Shown here: one piece after another, positions 61,949 through 64,000 of the stretch
How positions within the stretch are numbered: the first letter of the stretch is position 1
Layout: each line of letters opens with the position of its first letter
NCBI RefSeq assembly: GCF_000372725.1
Contig: NW_005198965.1
Span: forward strand, 321,455 to 385,454
Reading direction: 5' to 3'
From: Emiliania huxleyi CCMP1516
Taxonomy: Eukaryota; Haptophyta; Isochrysidales; Noelaerhabdaceae
DNA: 64,000 bases
Notes under the pieces: model-generated
Told to the model about the DNA's origin: nothing
Seen by the model: only the letters and a program-made list of their open reading frames with translations
Databases searched by the model: none
Translations under genes and position numbers: made by a program

Positions 61949-62974
61949 TCATCCCAGATTGGGCGGGCGGTCGCTCGAGCACTCCTCGTAGCCGGCGAAG
62001 GAGGGCGGCGCGCGCGGCTTGGCCGTCAGCGCCCTCAGGCCCTCGAGGTAGTCTGCCGTGGCGTAGCAGTGCGCCTGCGAGTCCGCCTCGCGCCAGAGCG
62101 CCGCCTCGAGCCCGCCCTCCTGCCGCGTGCGCAGCGTGCGCACGCAAGAGCGCACCGCCGCCGGCGCCTGCGCCGCCATCTGCGCCGCAACCTCGACCGC
62201 CGCCGCCTCGGCGTCCTCGTCGAGCGAGGCGACGAGCCGCTCGCGCAGCGCCTGCTCCCCGCCCACGACCTCGCCCGTCAGCATCTGAGGCCGCAAGCGG
62301 AGGACGGCGGGTCACAGAGCGGCGTAGGAGGCAGCGGTGGCGGCGGCGTGGCGAGGAGAGCGCACCATTCTCGCCGCCACCTGCTCGCCCACCGCCAGCG
62401 GCAGGAAGTGCGACGTTCCCATGCCGGGATGGATGCCTACGAGCTCCAATGCGGGTGTCTACTACGAGCTGCGTCACGACCGTCGCCACCGGAACAAACC
62501 GAGTCCAACAAATGTCACGCCCATTTTGGCGGCGGGTGACGCGACACGCACGTCGCAGGCGAGCGCGAGGCCGAGGCCTGCGCCGATGGCGGGACCGTTG
62601 ATGGCCGCCACCGTCGGCACTGGCAGCTTCCGCACCGACAGGAAGCGCTCGTAGAACCGCCTCATCACCGCCGTGTTGCGCCACGCCGAGTCCTCAGCGC
62701 GGTCGCGCAGGAACTGGAGGTCTCCGCCCGCGCTGAAGGCCTTGCCAGCGCCGGTCACGACGACGGCCCCAATCTCGTCGCACCTGCCGGAGAGCTCGGT
62801 GATGGCTTCGGCAAACGCGTCGCCCATCTCCGCCGTCATCGCGTTGAGGCTCGAAGGCCGGCTGAGGCGGAGGATGGCGACGCGGCCGGCCGTCTCGATA
62901 AGCACCGGTGGCTGGTCCACCGTCGTTGACAGGCGGCGAATGTGACGACTTGCGGAAAGGCGGCGAACGAGCAT
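61949..62974 (-). CDS. Enoyl-CoA hydratase/isomerase, mitochondrial-type leader
   Basis: Crotonase-family enzyme of fatty-acid or amino-acid breakdown, 293 aa in three exons: 62974-62500, 62436-62366, 62284-61949 (introns 63 nt phase 1 and 81 nt phase 0, GT-AG). The leader MLVRRLSASRHIRRLST is basic and without acidic residues, fitting a mitochondrial presequence. Crotonase motifs: AILRLSRPSSLNAMT, VVVTGAGKAFSAGGDLQFL (oxyanion hole), VPTVAAINGPAIGAGLGLAL (second oxyanion Gly) and CDVRVASPAAKMGVTFVGLG. Splicing joins this to IHPGMGTSHFLPLAVG and MLTGEVVG. The acidic residues expected of a full hydratase cannot be fixed by eye, so hydratase, isomerase and hydrolase members all remain possible. 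Confidence 0.85.
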
Positions 62975-63138
62975 GCTGCTGCTGCTGCTGTTGTTGCCTC
63001 CGGTCCACGCGGCTGGCAACTCCGCGACTCGGAGTAGCCGTCGCTGGGGACCTCAGGCCCACTTCTTTTTCTTTCCCGGATTGTTTAAAAAAAATCGCGG
63101 ATCACGCTAGGTGGAGGCCGGCCGAGGGTGCGAGCGGC

Positions 63139-64000
63139 ATGTCCTCTCTCGGCGCCCGCGGCGCCAAGGCGTACAACGGCTCCGCGCCCTCCAACTACGT
63201 CGCCGGTCTCGGCCGTGGCGCCACCGGTTTCACCACCCGCTCAGATATCGGCCCAGCGCGCGCCACGGGCGAAGAAACAAACCTGTCCGAGTCGAACTTT
63301 GACAAGTTCTCGGGGTACTCCGAGTCGCTCGCGCAGGGCCTCCCCTACGACGACGACGACGAGGTCGCCGACACCGTCTGGTCCGAGGTGGACGCAAAGA
63401 TGGACGAGCGGCGGCGCACGCGGCGCGAGGACAAGCTGAAGCAGTCGCTCGACAAGTTCCGCGCGGTGCGGCCAAAGCTGCAGCACCAGTTCGGCGACCT
63501 GAAGCGCGAGCTGCAGCTCGTCTCGCGCGAGGAGTGGGAGACCCTCCCCGAGCCGGGCGAGCACCGCAAGTCGCGCGCCGCCGAGCGGCGGAACGAGCGG
63601 TACATGCCGACGCCCGACACGCTGCTCGAGAAGGCGCGGCTGGAGCAGGAGGTGCACAACTCGCTCGACACGAGGCAGATGATCAACGGCGGGATGGAGA
63701 CCGTCGTCGGCGGCTCCGCCACACCCTTCCCCGGCTCGGCTGGCTCCGCCACCCCGTTGCCTGGCGGCGCGACGCCGCTGACGGACCTGAAGGCCATCGG
63801 AGCGGCGAGGAACTCGGTGCTGTCGGTCAAGCTCGACCAGATGTCGGACTCTGTGTCGGGGCAGACGGTGGTGGACCCGAAGGGCTACCTCACCGACCTC
63901 AACTCGGTCAAGGTCTCCACCGAGGCGGAGATTGGCGACATCAAAAAGGACCCCGCCTCTCCGCCCGCGCCCTCCCTCGCCCCCCCCCCCCCCTCCCCCG
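63139..64000 (+). CDS. PRPF6: U4/U6-U5 tri-snRNP factor PRPF6 (3' partial)
   Basis: Spliceosome assembly factor bridging U5 and U4/U6. The visible N-terminus (residues 1-270) is the PRP1_N domain: NYVAGLGRGATGFTTRSDIG, then FDKFSGYSESLAQGLPYDDD, MDERRRTRREDKLKQSL, KLQHQFGDLKRELQLVSREE, a Pro/Gly repeat (SATPFPGSAGSATPLPGG), and SVSGQTVVDPKGYLTDLNSV. These align almost without gaps to animal PRPF6. After EIGDIKK at 63948 the sequence turns to Pro/Ser-rich DPASPPAP and a poly-C tract, where the family has ARLLLKSV and TPR (HAT) repeats, so an intron probably begins near 63949. The apparent donor would be GA rather than GT or GC. The gene continues beyond the window. Confidence 0.92.
   Translation, partial: MSSLGARGAKAYNGSAPSNYVAGLGRGATGFTTRSDIGPARATGEETNLSESNFDKFSGYSESLAQGLPYDDDDEVADTVWSEVDAKMDERRRTRREDKLKQSLDKFRAVRPKLQHQFGDLKRELQLVSREEWETLPEPGEHRKSRAAERRNERYMPTPDTLLEKARLEQEVHNSLDTRQMINGGMETVVGGSATPFPGSAGSATPLPGGATPLTDLKAIGAARNSVLSVKLDQMSDSVSGQTVVDPKGYLTDLNSVKVSTEAEIGDIKKDPASPPAPSLAPPPPSP

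Noticed and set aside
1-64000. tRNA, rRNA and snRNA genes
   Set aside because: I looked for tRNA T-arm boxes, rRNA-like and snRNA-like blocks on both strands and found none that I could support by eye; a covariance-model scan would be decisive.

Overview
The window looks like nuclear DNA of a very GC-rich eukaryotic microalga with a plastid of secondary origin. Evidence: genes lie on both strands without operons; coding sequences are cut by short spliceosomal introns (mostly 63-125 nt, largely phase 0, several with an apparent GC donor); eukaryote-only families are present (SMC, DENN, ferlin, small TIM, PRPF6, Qa-SNARE, sterol methyl oxidase); and nucleus-encoded plastid proteins start with signal-peptide plus transit-type leaders (petC, a DUF1279 protein). 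A haptophyte of the Emiliania/Gephyrocapsa kind fits best by base composition, GC-AG introns and gene style, but this is inference; a pelagophyte or another red-plastid alga is not excluded. Splice sites below were placed by reading-frame continuity and family alignment, not by transcripts.

Layout. 1-3483: 3' part of an SMC-family ATPase. 4093-6142: a SIR2-fold NADase-like protein with bacterial-defence-type architecture. 6.1-8.2 kb: a CA microsatellite and a frame-broken ExoX-C/GRF zinc-finger gene. 8.2-11.7 kb: a Tudor-like protein, then two divergent Nudix-related genes (one plastid-targeted and degenerate). 11918-12278: a hAT-like MITE with an 8-bp target duplication. 13.9-15.5 kb: an E2-like plus Tudor-like protein. 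16.0-18.7 kb: a DENN-domain protein. 18.9-21.1 kb: a secreted protein, a membrane protein with a repeat-built leader, and TIM10. 21.2-26.3 kb: repeats, a frame-shifted zinc-finger gene and a plastid membrane protein.

26342-34635 is one very large four-exon ferlin (DysF, PH, eight C2 domains, C-terminal anchor). 36.7-45.3 kb holds a plastid DUF1279 protein, an arginase-JmjC fusion, a short-chain dehydrogenase, a polytopic membrane protein, the cytochrome b6f Rieske protein and a Qa-SNARE whose zero-layer Gln is His. 45.4-49.8 kb is repeat-rich around a retroelement-like fragment and a Ni/Co transporter. 49.8-53.0 kb: C4-sterol methyl oxidase and small membrane proteins. 53.0-55.5 kb: dispersed repeats and a 1.1-kb element with long terminal inverted repeats. 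55.6-64.0 kb: a GST fused to a CmcJ/NvfI-type oxygenase, a METTL24-like methyltransferase facing a WGR-BRCT-zinc-ribbon protein, a PIG-Y-like protein, an enoyl-CoA hydratase and the 5' part of PRPF6.

The genes do not form one pathway. Themes are plastid function (petC, DUF1279, 23.9-kb and 9.6-kb proteins), membrane traffic (ferlin, Qa-SNARE, DENN), nuclear/chromatin work (SMC, WGR-BRCT, Tudor-like, PRPF6), and unusual enzyme fusions. At least five dispersed repeat families are interleaved with the genes, one of which carries the 3' end of a neighbouring gene.
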